The notes under the pieces are model-generated. The model saw only the letters and a list, made by a program, of their open reading frames with translations. It was not told where the DNA came from and searched no databases. Of a DNA stretch of 64,000 bases, positions 24,263 through 34,211 are shown in pieces. The position numbers and the translations under genes are program-made. The stretch is from an uncultured Alphaproteobacteria bacterium. Lineage in GTDB: Bacteria > Pseudomonadota > Alphaproteobacteria > RF32 > CAG-239. The DNA lies in contig CALXWA010000005.1 of the NCBI GenBank assembly GCA_944392275.1, positions 32,651-96,650 of the forward strand, written 5' to 3'. Each line of letters opens with the position of its first letter. Position 1 is the first letter of the stretch.

Positions 24263-25636
24263 ATGTCGCAAAAAATATCGGAAAAATCTTTAAAACAAGA
24301 TCTTCGTTTGTACAAAAAAACCTTTCAGGGAAAATTTACTCCTAAAAAATATAATCAACGCGAGAAGATTAGAAGTTCGGCTCTGCATTTGTTAGATAAG
24401 TTTAAACAAGATGCCGTCTTTTTTTCGCCAAAGGCTTATAAAACTTTTGCCGAATATATTGATACTTTTACCAATTTTGATAGAGAAGAATTGTTGGATA
24501 AGCTGCAATCCATGGCGGATTTTGATGTGCGAGAAGAGTTGGCTCATCCAAAACAAGGGTGGTTGGCAAAATTGTTGCATCGGGAGGAAACGCCACTTAA
24601 ATATATGTCAGCGGCTGTGTTAACCAAAAAGGCCAATGCTTATGTTGCCTTATGTAAAAAAGACAATTATGGTCGTTATAGTGCTCGGGATGTCAAAAAG
24701 ATTGAAAAGTACCGTGCTGAGGGGAAAAGATATGTTCAGGCGATTGATAACGGCGAGCTTTTGGTCAAAGAAGAAGATGTTCACGCATTAAAGTCTTATA
24801 TCTATTCGGTTTGTTATCCGATTGTGGAAGGTTCTGTTGAGCAAAGTGTGTGGAAAAAATTGGATAGTGGTTGTGTGCTTCAGCCTCAGGTTGCTGAAAA
24901 GCCGCGTCCAAAATTTTCTTTGAAGATGAAATGGGCATCTTTGAAAAATAAACTTAAAACCGCAGGGATTGTTGCGGGTGTTGGCCTTGTTGGGTATTTG
25001 GGTATGAAAAGTCTGGGAAAATTTGCTTTTGATAATAACAAAAATAAAGCAACCACACAACAAGTTGCAAAGCCGGTTACAAATATCGTGAAAGAGGAGG
25101 TAAAGACAATTTCTTTTCAGAAGGCGGTTGTTTCTAAGGTCAAAAGTGCTTCCGTTTCCGGCCAAAAGACTGTGGCTGTAAAAAGCACGGAAAAGATGTC
25201 TTCGGTTGATAAAATTTGGAAGAACTATTATGACAACACAATTGAAATTTTGACCTCTAAGAGCGAAAAAGAAGCTCTCTACAAAAAAATTGAACAACAG
25301 GTTAAAAGCGGAAATATTGTTCTGGCGAAAGATATTTCTCCGGAACGGTTGGCTTATGCTCATGTGATTTACCAAAAATATGGGTTGCAAAGTTCTTTAG
25401 ATGAGGCTCTGAACAGCAAACAAAAATTGTCAAAAGAACAACAAGTCCGTTTGGAAGATGAAGTTCGCAAAGCCGGAGCAAAAGGCGAAGGTGCCAAAAA
25501 AATGGCCCAGGAACTTGGGCAAAACAAGTTGTCTTCTCATAGCCATTTTGACAAAGCATCAACAAAATTGAAAAAAGAACATATTAAAAATTTGCAGCAG
25601 CTTAGAAAGCTTAATGCACGAGCCAATGCAAGATAA
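24263..25636 (+). CDS. Basic single-pass membrane protein, unknown (457 aa)
   Basis: ATG 24263 follows AGAAGG. The N-terminal ~230 residues are Lys-rich and helical. A Gly-rich membrane segment (IVAGVGLVGYLGMKSLGKFAF, about 237-257) follows. The C-terminal ~200 residues are again charged and helical, ending in a basic LRKLNARANAR tail. No signal peptide. Low-complexity Lys/Ala/Ser linkers flank the membrane segment. I recognise no domain. It has its own promoter and terminator and lies beside the surface-protein gene, without evidence of a shared role. Confidence 0.7.
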   Translation: MSQKISEKSLKQDLRLYKKTFQGKFTPKKYNQREKIRSSALHLLDKFKQDAVFFSPKAYKTFAEYIDTFTNFDREELLDKLQSMADFDVREELAHPKQGWLAKLLHREETPLKYMSAAVLTKKANAYVALCKKDNYGRYSARDVKKIEKYRAEGKRYVQAIDNGELLVKEEDVHALKSYIYSVCYPIVEGSVEQSVWKKLDSGCVLQPQVAEKPRPKFSLKMKWASLKNKLKTAGIVAGVGLVGYLGMKSLGKFAFDNNKNKATTQQVAKPVTNIVKEEVKTISFQKAVVSKVKSASVSGQKTVAVKSTEKMSSVDKIWKNYYDNTIEILTSKSEKEALYKKIEQQVKSGNIVLAKDISPERLAYAHVIYQKYGLQSSLDEALNSKQKLSKEQQVRLEDEVRKAGAKGEGAKKMAQELGQNKLSSHSHFDKASTKLKKEHIKNLQQLRKLNARANAR

Positions 25637-25642
25637 AAACTT

Positions 25643-25679
25643 AAAAAAAACAGCCCCAATCAAAAGGGGCTGTTTTTTT
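25643..25679. terminator. Bidirectional intrinsic terminator
   Basis: A-tract, CAGCCCC / GGGGCTG stem (25651-25657 with 25666-25672), T-tract, between convergent genes. Confidence 0.9.
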
Positions 25680-25696
25680 GTGAAAAGAAAGGCTCT

Positions 25697-27094
25697 TTAG
25701 GTTTTGCAGAGTTCCTGATACTCTTCTTTTTTGTGGTCGAGCATGGTTTGTTGCTCTGCCGGAAGATGGTTGAGTTTGCGGGCAATAACATATTGCGGCA
25801 GCTTTTGTTTGATTTCTTTCAGCGGAAGGGGCCATTGTTGTGGGCGAATCCGAATCCTTTTGTTTTGTCCGGCGGAAACTTTGGAGGTGATTTCGCCGCT
25901 TGTGGCATCCTCAAATTCAGTTAGGCAAAGACGAAGATTTTCCATACTGTGCGGAATTAAAAATTCTATGAATTCTCCGGAATCAATGTAATTGCGAATT
26001 TCAAAAATTGCATCGTTTCCCTGCCATTCGACAATGGATCCGGCAAAAAGCCATTCCCCGAGCGTGCGGGTGTATTCATAATTTTGGCTGATGTTGGTTA
26101 ACTTGCCATCATGAAAACCAAGGCAATACCCCCGGTTTTGCAGCGTATATAAATCCGGCATGTATTTTTGGTAATCCCATTGTTGCGGGTTTTGGTACCA
26201 ATCATCAATGGCTTGACGGTAGGTTCTGGCAACAATTGCGGCATAGTATTCGGTCTTGTTTCTGCCTTCTACTTTAAGGGAATCCATCCCGATACTCAGA
26301 AGATCCGGAAGCCTGGGCATCAGGCACATGTCTTTTGAATTGAGAATGTAGCCGCCGTGTTCATCTTCAAGAACTTCAAAATATTCTCCGGGACGGAATT
26401 CTTCTTCTAACAAAAATTCAAAAGCATTTTTGTTTTGCTCATTAATCTCAATTTCTTTGAGTGTGCCATCTTTAAGGCGGAGATGTAATTTGTAATGCCA
26501 GCGGCAGCAGTGGGCACATTTCCCTTGGTTGGCACTGCGGTCGGCCAGGTAGTTAGAGATTAGGCAACGTCCGGAATAGGACATGCACATGGCTCCGTGC
26601 ATGAAACATTCCAATAAAATGTCCGGACATTGTTGACGGATCTCTTTCATTTCGGCAAAGGTAACTTCTCGGCCGAGGACGCATAATTTTGCCCCTTGTT
26701 TTTGCCAAAACTTTACGGCTTGAGATGAGCAAATATTGGCTTGGGTTGATACAAAAAGGTTGAGTTCCGGAGCATGTTCTTTGACATACATAAATACTCC
26801 CGGATCGGCAATTAAGACACCATCGGGTTTCAAGTTCCGTAATGTTTCAACAAAGGTTGGAAGTTTTTCAACATCACGATTATGCATAAATAAGTTGAGT
26901 GTCAGGTAGATTTTTTTGCCGTGTTGGTGAACAAAATCTATTCCTTCTTTGAGCTCATCCATTGAAAATTTTGATTGGGCTCGTAAGCACATGTCCGGTG
27001 TCCCGGCATAAACGGCATCGGCTCCGTATAAAATGGCCGTTTTGAGTTTTACCAAAGATCCGGCCGGCAAAAGTAATTCTGCTTTATTTAACAT
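25697..27094 (-). CDS. trhP: U32-family tRNA hydroxylation protein TrhP (YegQ)
   Basis: 465 residues, close to E. coli YegQ. The U32 signature HGAMCMSYSGRCLISNYLAD is intact and followed by CAHCCRWHYKL (Cys residues expected to hold an iron-sulfur cluster), then the C-terminal beta-rich domain. The N-terminus ELLLPAGSLVKLKTAILYGADAVYAG is a TIM-barrel start typical of the family. TrhP makes 5-hydroxyuridine at tRNA position 34 from prephenate in an oxygen-independent route, fitting an anaerobic lifestyle. The related RlhA (23S rRNA) is usually longer. The DUF3108 gene ends 8 nt upstream, probably one transcript. Confidence 0.87.
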   Translation of the reverse strand: MLNKAELLLPAGSLVKLKTAILYGADAVYAGTPDMCLRAQSKFSMDELKEGIDFVHQHGKKIYLTLNLFMHNRDVEKLPTFVETLRNLKPDGVLIADPGVFMYVKEHAPELNLFVSTQANICSSQAVKFWQKQGAKLCVLGREVTFAEMKEIRQQCPDILLECFMHGAMCMSYSGRCLISNYLADRSANQGKCAHCCRWHYKLHLRLKDGTLKEIEINEQNKNAFEFLLEEEFRPGEYFEVLEDEHGGYILNSKDMCLMPRLPDLLSIGMDSLKVEGRNKTEYYAAIVARTYRQAIDDWYQNPQQWDYQKYMPDLYTLQNRGYCLGFHDGKLTNISQNYEYTRTLGEWLFAGSIVEWQGNDAIFEIRNYIDSGEFIEFLIPHSMENLRLCLTEFEDATSGEITSKVSAGQNKRIRIRPQQWPLPLKEIKQKLPQYVIARKLNHLPAEQQTMLDHKKEEYQELCKT

Positions 27095-27102
27095 GTTTGT
27101 CC

Positions 27103-27882
27103 TTACATCTTTACATTAATTGAGGTGGTATATACGTTTAACTGCCCTAGCGGTGTATCTTCTATCAGAATACGAGCAATGAAAGGTTTGTTTGTTTTTT
27201 CATCTTTTAAAATCCAAAAGTAAACCGGTTTGTCCGAGGTTAATTGCCAAAGCAAATCATCCCCGGTTTCTTCTAGTTTATCAATATACATGGAACATTT
27301 GGCAGCAAGGCCTTTGAAGGGTGATTTTTCCGAAAGGGGTAGTTCTTCTTGTCCTTCATCCTTGAAAATAACATCAAATCTTCTTTTGCCGTCAAAGACT
27401 TGTTGACGAGAATCGCAAAAACGGACATCGTTATATTGTTTGGCCAATTTGGCAAAAACCGTTTGTAAATCGGTTGTGTCAATATTTTCGGCATTGTATT
27501 CAATATCAACTTTTTTTTCTTTGCCGTTTTTGGAACTTTGGCGATAAATCGGGATACCCTGTTCGTTATAAACCAGATTTTTGGTCCTGTAGTTGAAACG
27601 GGTTTGCGAATCATAATGATAGTCTCGGGTTTTAAACCCTGAAGCGGTGATTGTTCCGTTGGTAAAATAATTGGCTTTGAACGGATACAAAACATCAAAA
27701 AAACCGTTTGTTTTTACGGTGGATTGAACTTTATAATCCGTTGGGGTCAGAGCATAGGTAAACTTTGTGCGAGAGGCGTCAAAGGTGCCGATATTAACAG
27801 CAAATTGGTGCTCAACACTAAAGGCTTGGGCTTGTGATGAAAACAGAATACAAAGAGCCAAAATTAGTCCGGTTTTTTTCAT
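27103..27882 (-). CDS. DUF3108-like periplasmic protein
   Basis: 259 residues with a clear signal peptide (MKKTGLILALCILFSSQAQAF). The mature part follows the DUF3108 strand order: TYALTPTDYKVQSTVKTNGF, then ITASGFKTRDYHYDSQTR, DLQTVFAKLAKQY, and a terminal FIARILIEDTPLGQLNVYTTSI. Function of the family is unknown; the fold is a beta-rich lipocalin-like envelope protein. Upstream of trhP on the same strand and divergent from ddl. Confidence 0.75.
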   Translation of the reverse strand: MKKTGLILALCILFSSQAQAFSVEHQFAVNIGTFDASRTKFTYALTPTDYKVQSTVKTNGFFDVLYPFKANYFTNGTITASGFKTRDYHYDSQTRFNYRTKNLVYNEQGIPIYRQSSKNGKEKKVDIEYNAENIDTTDLQTVFAKLAKQYNDVRFCDSRQQVFDGKRRFDVIFKDEGQEELPLSEKSPFKGLAAKCSMYIDKLEETGDDLLWQLTSDKPVYFWILKDEKTNKPFIARILIEDTPLGQLNVYTTSINVKM

Positions 27883-27948
27883 GTCTTTTAGTCTTTCTTT
27901 AAACTTTTTAGCTACAATAACAGAAAAAATAATAATTTAAAGGAATTA

Positions 27949-28872
27949 ATGATGTCTAAGAAAGTTTTAGTGCTTAAGGGAGGTTTTTCGGCCGAAAGAG
28001 AAGTTAGTCTTGTTACCGGAGAAAGTGTTGCCAAAGCTTTACGCCATAAAGGTTATGATGTTATTGAGCACGATCTGCAAAACGGGTTCGAGCTGGTTAG
28101 GGTTTTGGAAAAAGAAAAGCCGGATGTTGTCTTTAATGCGTTACATGGTAATTTTGGCGAAGATGGAGAAATCCAAGGCTTTTTGGATATTTTACAAGTT
28201 CCGTACACGCATTCGGGGGTGGAAGCCTCTTTAATCGGGATGGATAAGTTTTTGGCCAAGGAAATTTGTCGGCAAAACGGTATAAAGGTTGCCGAAGGAG
28301 AAAAAAAGACCTATGCCGATTATTTGCAAAAAGGGACCACGATTTTGATGCCTTATGTGGTCAAACCGGTCAGCGATGGTTCCAGTGTCGGTGTCTTTAT
28401 TGTGAAAAATAAGGAAGATGCAGATAAGGTATTTTATGATAATCCGTCGCGGGAAATTTTAATTGAAAAGTTTATCGATGGCAAAGAGCTGACCTGTATG
28501 GTTTTGGAGGGAGAGGCTTATGTGGTAACGGAGCTGCGTCCGCAAAAAGAAGCTTTTTATAATTATGAGTCTAAGTATACCGACGGTATGACCTTACATG
28601 TTTTACCGGCAGAAATTCCCGATGAGGCGGCTGAAATGTGTAAAAAATATGCCAAAAAACTGCACCAGGTTTTGGGGTGCAACGGCGTTTCTCGCTGTGA
28701 TTTTCGGTATAATGAGAAAGATGGCGTGGTGTTTTTGGAGATTAATACCAATCCGGGATTGACCTCTCTTTCTTTGGTTCCCGAACAGGCAAAATATGTC
28801 GGAATTTCTTATGAAGATTTGTGTGCAAAGCTCGTTGAAACTGCTGTTTGTCGGCCGATTAAACATGATTGA
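27949..28872 (+). CDS. ddl: D-alanine--D-alanine ligase
   Basis: 307 residues, DdlB length. ATP-grasp motifs are present: LKGGFSAEREVSLVTGESV (N-terminal substrate helix), HGNFGEDGEIQGFLDI, VVKPVSDGSSVGVFIV (ATP lid), and the metal-binding end FLEINTNPGLTSLSLVPEQA. It joins two D-Ala for the peptidoglycan stem peptide. SD AAGGAA precedes two adjacent ATG codons (27949, 27952). It lies next to miaA with an 8-nt overlap rather than in the usual ftsQ/mur cluster. Confidence 0.97.
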   Translation: MMSKKVLVLKGGFSAEREVSLVTGESVAKALRHKGYDVIEHDLQNGFELVRVLEKEKPDVVFNALHGNFGEDGEIQGFLDILQVPYTHSGVEASLIGMDKFLAKEICRQNGIKVAEGEKKTYADYLQKGTTILMPYVVKPVSDGSSVGVFIVKNKEDADKVFYDNPSREILIEKFIDGKELTCMVLEGEAYVVTELRPQKEAFYNYESKYTDGMTLHVLPAEIPDEAAEMCKKYAKKLHQVLGCNGVSRCDFRYNEKDGVVFLEINTNPGLTSLSLVPEQAKYVGISYEDLCAKLVETAVCRPIKHD

Positions 28873-29791
28873 ATTTTCTTGTCTTAAACCAAAAAGCGTT
28901 CTTGTGGTCGGAGGGCCTACGGCTTCCGGAAAGTCTGATTTGGCGATTGATTTGGCGTTGAGGTACAATGGGGTGGTTCTTAATGCCGATTCAATGCAAA
29001 TCTATAAGGGGTTGCCGATTTTGTCTGCCGCTCCATCAGCAGAAGATCGGGCTAAGGTTGAGCATCGACTTTATGAAATTTTTGCTCCTTCACAAAACGG
29101 GTCGGTTGTTGAGTGGTTGAACTTGGCCGTTAAGGAAATCCACAAGGTTTGGGATGAGGGAAAAATGCCCATCGTGGTTGGCGGAACCGGAATGTATCTT
29201 GATAATTTGATTAAAGGGGTAACGCCTATTCCCGAAACAAAAGCCGAAATTCGTCTTCAGGTGTCTGAAATTTTGCGGAAAGAGGGGTTGGCGACTCTTT
29301 ATAAAATGCTACAGCAATCTGATGCGGAAACGGCCTCTCGTCTGAGTGAAAATGATACTACTCGTGTAAAAAGAGCCATGGAAGTTTTTTTAGACACGGG
29401 GAAAAAACTCTCTGATTGGCATAAATTGCCAATGATTAAAAAATTGCCGGAAGCGGATTTTCGGGTGGTTAAGTTGCTGCCTGAGACTCAAGAGTTAGAT
29501 GAATGTTGCTATCTGCGGTTTGAAAAAATGATGCAACAAGGGGCTTTGGAAGAAGTCCGTGCTTTGCTTGGCTTAAAGTTGGATCCGCAATTGCCGGCTA
29601 TGAAAATGTTAGGGGTTCCGGAATTGAGAGGTTATTTGGAAGGAAAAGTCTCTTTGGAAGACGCCGTGTCGCAAGGAAAACTACATACACGTCAGTACGC
29701 CAAAAGGCAAAGAACATGGTTTAAGCATAAATTAGATGCCGAAATTGTGTTGTCGCATTGCTATTTGCATAAAAATGAAAAAGTTATGTGA
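28865..29791 (+). CDS. miaA: tRNA dimethylallyltransferase MiaA
   Basis: The ATG at 28865 (308 aa) overlaps the ddl stop. Motifs: GGPTASGKSDLA P-loop, LNADSMQIYKGLPI, VVGGTGMYLDNLIKG, and RQYAKRQRTWFKH near the C-terminus. It adds the dimethylallyl group to N6 of A37 in tRNAs reading UNN codons, the first step before MiaB. Confidence 0.97.
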   Translation: MIEFSCLKPKSVLVVGGPTASGKSDLAIDLALRYNGVVLNADSMQIYKGLPILSAAPSAEDRAKVEHRLYEIFAPSQNGSVVEWLNLAVKEIHKVWDEGKMPIVVGGTGMYLDNLIKGVTPIPETKAEIRLQVSEILRKEGLATLYKMLQQSDAETASRLSENDTTRVKRAMEVFLDTGKKLSDWHKLPMIKKLPEADFRVVKLLPETQELDECCYLRFEKMMQQGALEEVRALLGLKLDPQLPAMKMLGVPELRGYLEGKVSLEDAVSQGKLHTRQYAKRQRTWFKHKLDAEIVLSHCYLHKNEKVM

Positions 29792-29861
29792 AAAAAACAT
29801 ATAAGCTTGTTGCACAAATGTTAAGATGGTTATACAAGTTAAAAATAAATTGAAATTCTAA

Positions 29862-30923
<1,062 letters not shown>

Positions 30924-30935
30924 TTTTGTTTCTCC

Positions 30936-30999
30936 GCTGTCGTAAAGCTCTTTGAATGGCAAAGATATTTTACGGCGGCGGATTTTGTCTTTTTTTATA
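30936..30999 (+). terminator. Hairpin and T-tract between mreB and mreC (attenuator)
   Basis: CCGCTGTCGTAAA pairs with TTTACGGCGGCGG (13 bp, two G-T pairs; 30936-30948 with 30971-30983), with an inner CTTTG/CAAAG stem, then ATTTTGTCTTTTTTTAT. Partial termination here would make MreB in excess over MreCD, PBP2 and RodA. Confidence 0.7.
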
Positions 31000-31015
31000 A
31001 TAACAAAGGTCGGAT

Positions 31016-31870
31016 ATGAAAAGACGCAGAAGTTTGTTTATTCATTTGAGCCATATCAGATTACTGACGCAAAAATTTGCGTTGGTAATTTTGTTTTTAT
31101 CGACTTTTGTTTTTATGCTTGTGAATAAAACTAATTCGGTTTTGATTGAAGAGACATCTTCCGTTGCTATTGATATTGTTTCTCCGGCGGTGGATGTTTT
31201 GGTTATTCCGGCTCGAATTATTTCTAAGTTTTATGATTATTTTCGTGATCTCCGCCTAATCCATAAAGATAACCAGAGGCTTAAAGAGGAAAACGAAAAA
31301 CTAAATCAGTTGTATGATCGAGCCAGAGCTCTTGAAATTGAAAATAAATTGTTGTCTGAGATTTTGAATTATGTTACTCCGCCACAAGCTCAATTTTTGA
31401 CTGTGAGAGTTATTGCTGAAGAAGGCGATGCTTTTTCGCATTCCGTCATTGCCTATATTGGCGATAAAAAGGTCAAAAAAGGACAAGTCGCTGTTACCGA
31501 TAAAGGGGTGGTCGGTCGTGTCGACAGGGTGGGAAATGTTTATGCTAAAATTTTATTGATTACGGATATCAACTCCAAAATCCCGGTGATGGTGGAAAAA
31601 AGTCGAACACGAGGAATTTTATCCGGAGATAATACTTCCTTACCCAAAATGGTTTTTACTCCACTTGATGCCGATTTAGATGTCGGAGATCGGATTGTTA
31701 CTTCCGGAGTGGCGGGTGTTTTTCCCGTAGGGTTGCCTGTTGGCAAAGTCATTAGTGTTGACAAGCATGAAATTCGGGTAAAGCCTTTTGGGAATTTAGA
31801 AAAGTTGGATTATATCAAATTAGTGGATTACGGTTTAGATGGTCTTATTGATACTAAGATTGAGGAATAG
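31016..31870 (+). CDS. mreC: Rod-shape-determining protein MreC
   Basis: 284 residues. N-terminal membrane helix (FALVILFLSTFVFMLV), a coiled coil (RLKEENEKLNQLYDRARALEIEN) and the MreC beta-domain: VRVIAEEGDAFSHSVIAYIGDKKVKKGQ, GVVGRVDRVG, LITDINSKIPVMVEKSRTRGIL. Periplasmic scaffold that activates PBP2. 6 nt ahead of mreD. Confidence 0.97.
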   Translation: MKRRRSLFIHLSHIRLLTQKFALVILFLSTFVFMLVNKTNSVLIEETSSVAIDIVSPAVDVLVIPARIISKFYDYFRDLRLIHKDNQRLKEENEKLNQLYDRARALEIENKLLSEILNYVTPPQAQFLTVRVIAEEGDAFSHSVIAYIGDKKVKKGQVAVTDKGVVGRVDRVGNVYAKILLITDINSKIPVMVEKSRTRGILSGDNTSLPKMVFTPLDADLDVGDRIVTSGVAGVFPVGLPVGKVISVDKHEIRVKPFGNLEKLDYIKLVDYGLDGLIDTKIEE

Positions 31871-31876
31871 GGGGTT

Positions 31877-32395
31877 ATGAGCGAAGAGTTTGAAGAAAAT
31901 ATTACCTCCTTATTTCAGAAACTGTTGCCGTTGATGTCTTCTTTGTTTCTTTTGTTTTTGTCCTACGTCCCGATGGATTTGGGGTTTTTAAACAATATCA
32001 GGCCGGTGGTTGGTTTGGTTTGTGTGTATTATTGGATGTTGCATCGACCGGATTTGTTTAATTTGTGGTCTGTATATGTTTTGGGAATGGTTGATGATAT
32101 TATTTCATCCTCGCCCTTTGGATCAAATATTTTTGCGGTATTGTTATTGTACATTTTGATTAATAATACTTCCAAATTTTTTAATGCAAAACCTTTTGTT
32201 GTGACATGGTATGGCTTTTGTTTGTTGGGTTTGGTGGTTTTGTTGGCTAGATGGTTGTTGGTTTCCGTTTATTATAGCCAATTTTTACCATTAACGGTTA
32301 TCATGTTTAGTTATTTGGTTACAATTGCAGCCTACCCGTTGATATCGCTTATTTTGGCGTTTATACAGGCTAAACTTATTCAGGATGAAGAATAA
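31877..32395 (+). CDS. mreD: Rod-shape-determining protein MreD
   Basis: 172 residues, five or six membrane helices. The MreD pattern LNNIRPVVGLVCVYYWMLHRPDLFNLWSVYVLGMVDDIISSSPFGSN is conserved. Its TAA shares a base with the ATG of mrdA (TAATG), so translation is coupled. SD is GGGGG. Confidence 0.93.
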   Translation: MSEEFEENITSLFQKLLPLMSSLFLLFLSYVPMDLGFLNNIRPVVGLVCVYYWMLHRPDLFNLWSVYVLGMVDDIISSSPFGSNIFAVLLLYILINNTSKFFNAKPFVVTWYGFCLLGLVVLLARWLLVSVYYSQFLPLTVIMFSYLVTIAAYPLISLILAFIQAKLIQDEE

Positions 32396-34206
32396 TGAAT
32401 CGGGATAATGATAAAGGAAAAGTTTTAATTAATCGGGCTTTAATCTTAGGGGCCGGACAGTTTTTCCTTCTCTTGGTTATTATTTTTAGGCTGTATTATC
32501 TTCAGGTATACCAAGCTGATAAATATAAAACCCTCGCCGATGAAAACCGAATTTCAACACGTTTGTTGGTTCCGCCCCGCGGGATTATTTATGATCGGCA
32601 TCAAGTGATGTTGGCAACAAATCAACAAAATTTTCAAGCGATGATTGTGGCAGAACAGACGACCGATGTTCAACAAACCTTAGATGCATTTAAAAAAATT
32701 ATGCCGCTAAGTGAGGATGAAGAAAAACGAATCAAAAAAGATCTTAAGAAAAACAGAAGCTTTGTGCCTATTCAAGTTAAAGAGAATTTGACTTGGGAAG
32801 AGGTGGCTAAAATTCAGCTTAATGCTCCGGATTTGCCCGGAATTATTATTGATGAAGGATTGTCGCGTTATTATCCTCTGGGCGAAAAGGCTGCTCATGT
32901 TATCGGTTATGTTTCTTCTGTTTCTGAAAATGATGTCAAAGATGATCCGTTATTGGAGGTGCCCGGTTTTAAAATCGGGAAAGCCGGTATTGAAAAATTG
33001 TATGAAAAAAGTTTGCGTGGTAAAGGCGGAAACCAGAAATTGGAAGTTAATGCTTATGGCCGTATTATGAAGGAAATTGAAAAAATTGACGGGGTTCCCG
33101 GGGAAAAAATAGAGCTGAGTTTAGACGCCAGATTGCAAGAAAAAGCTTATGATCTTTTTGAAGGCAATAGCGGTGCTGCAATTATGCTTGATGTTAATAC
33201 CGGAGAAATTTTGACTTTTGTTTCTGCTCCCGCTTATGATCCGAATTTGTTAACACAGGGTGTGTCTTCAGAAGAATGGAGGGCATTAAACAGTAATGAA
33301 TTTAACCTTTTGGTCAATAAGGCTATCTCCGGACAATATTCTCCGGGATCAACCTTTAAGGTGGTCGTGGCGTTGGCCGGTTTGGAAAATGGGACCATTA
33401 ATTCGCAAAGTCGGAGTTTTTGTGCCGGAAAAATGATGCTTGGCAACCATACCTTCCACTGTTGGAAAAGAATAGGGCATGGGTATATGGATGTTGTGCG
33501 TGCTTTGCAACATTCTTGCGATATTTTCTTTTATGAAGCGGCTCAAAAATTGGGGATTAATAAAATTGCCGATATGGCACGGCGTTTTGGTTTTGGGAAA
33601 AAAGTCAGTATTGGGTTGGAGAATGAAAAAAGCGGATTGATTCCGGATACGGAATGGAAATGGCGGCGTTTTCGGGAAAGTTGGCAACAAGGTGAATCTT
33701 TGATTTCCGGTATCGGGCAAGGATATATTTTGACGACCCCGTTGCAATTGGCTACCATGGCAGCCAGAGTCGCCAGTGGTGGATATGAAGTTACGCCAAC
33801 CTTTAATAAAATTCAGCCCGGAGAAAAACGTGTTTTCAAAAAAATGAATTTGAAAGATATTAACCTTGAAGTCGTTAAACAGGGGATGTGTGATGTGGTT
33901 AATGTTCCCGGAGGAACGGCTTATGGTTCTCGTTTTGATTTTAACGGGCAAAAAATGTGCGGAAAAACCGGAACAACTCAAGTTCGTCGAATTACGATGA
34001 AAGAACGCCAATCCGGTGTTATTAAACAAGAAGATTTACCGTGGAAGTATCGGGATCACTCGTTGTTTATTGGGTATGCTCCGCATGATAATCCAAAATA
34101 TGCCGTTGCTGTTTTGATTGAACATGGAAAAGGGGCTCCGCAAATTGCCGGAAAATTATTGCTTGAAGCTCTGAAGTTAGATGCCGGAAACCAACCTGTG
34201 GAATAA
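32395..34206 (+). CDS. mrdA: Penicillin-binding protein 2 (elongasome transpeptidase)
   Basis: 603 residues, class B PBP. An N-terminal membrane helix is followed by the dimerisation domain (RGIIYDRHQVMLATN; GEKAAHVIGYVSSVSENDVKDD). The transpeptidase motifs are SPGSTFK (catalytic Ser and Lys), SCD, and MCGKTGTTQV (KTG). It cross-links lateral-wall peptidoglycan with RodA and MreC. Followed 5 nt later by rodA. Confidence 0.98.
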   Translation: MNRDNDKGKVLINRALILGAGQFFLLLVIIFRLYYLQVYQADKYKTLADENRISTRLLVPPRGIIYDRHQVMLATNQQNFQAMIVAEQTTDVQQTLDAFKKIMPLSEDEEKRIKKDLKKNRSFVPIQVKENLTWEEVAKIQLNAPDLPGIIIDEGLSRYYPLGEKAAHVIGYVSSVSENDVKDDPLLEVPGFKIGKAGIEKLYEKSLRGKGGNQKLEVNAYGRIMKEIEKIDGVPGEKIELSLDARLQEKAYDLFEGNSGAAIMLDVNTGEILTFVSAPAYDPNLLTQGVSSEEWRALNSNEFNLLVNKAISGQYSPGSTFKVVVALAGLENGTINSQSRSFCAGKMMLGNHTFHCWKRIGHGYMDVVRALQHSCDIFFYEAAQKLGINKIADMARRFGFGKKVSIGLENEKSGLIPDTEWKWRRFRESWQQGESLISGIGQGYILTTPLQLATMAARVASGGYEVTPTFNKIQPGEKRVFKKMNLKDINLEVVKQGMCDVVNVPGGTAYGSRFDFNGQKMCGKTGTTQVRRITMKERQSGVIKQEDLPWKYRDHSLFIGYAPHDNPKYAVAVLIEHGKGAPQIAGKLLLEALKLDAGNQPVE

Positions 34207-34211
34207 GTGCA

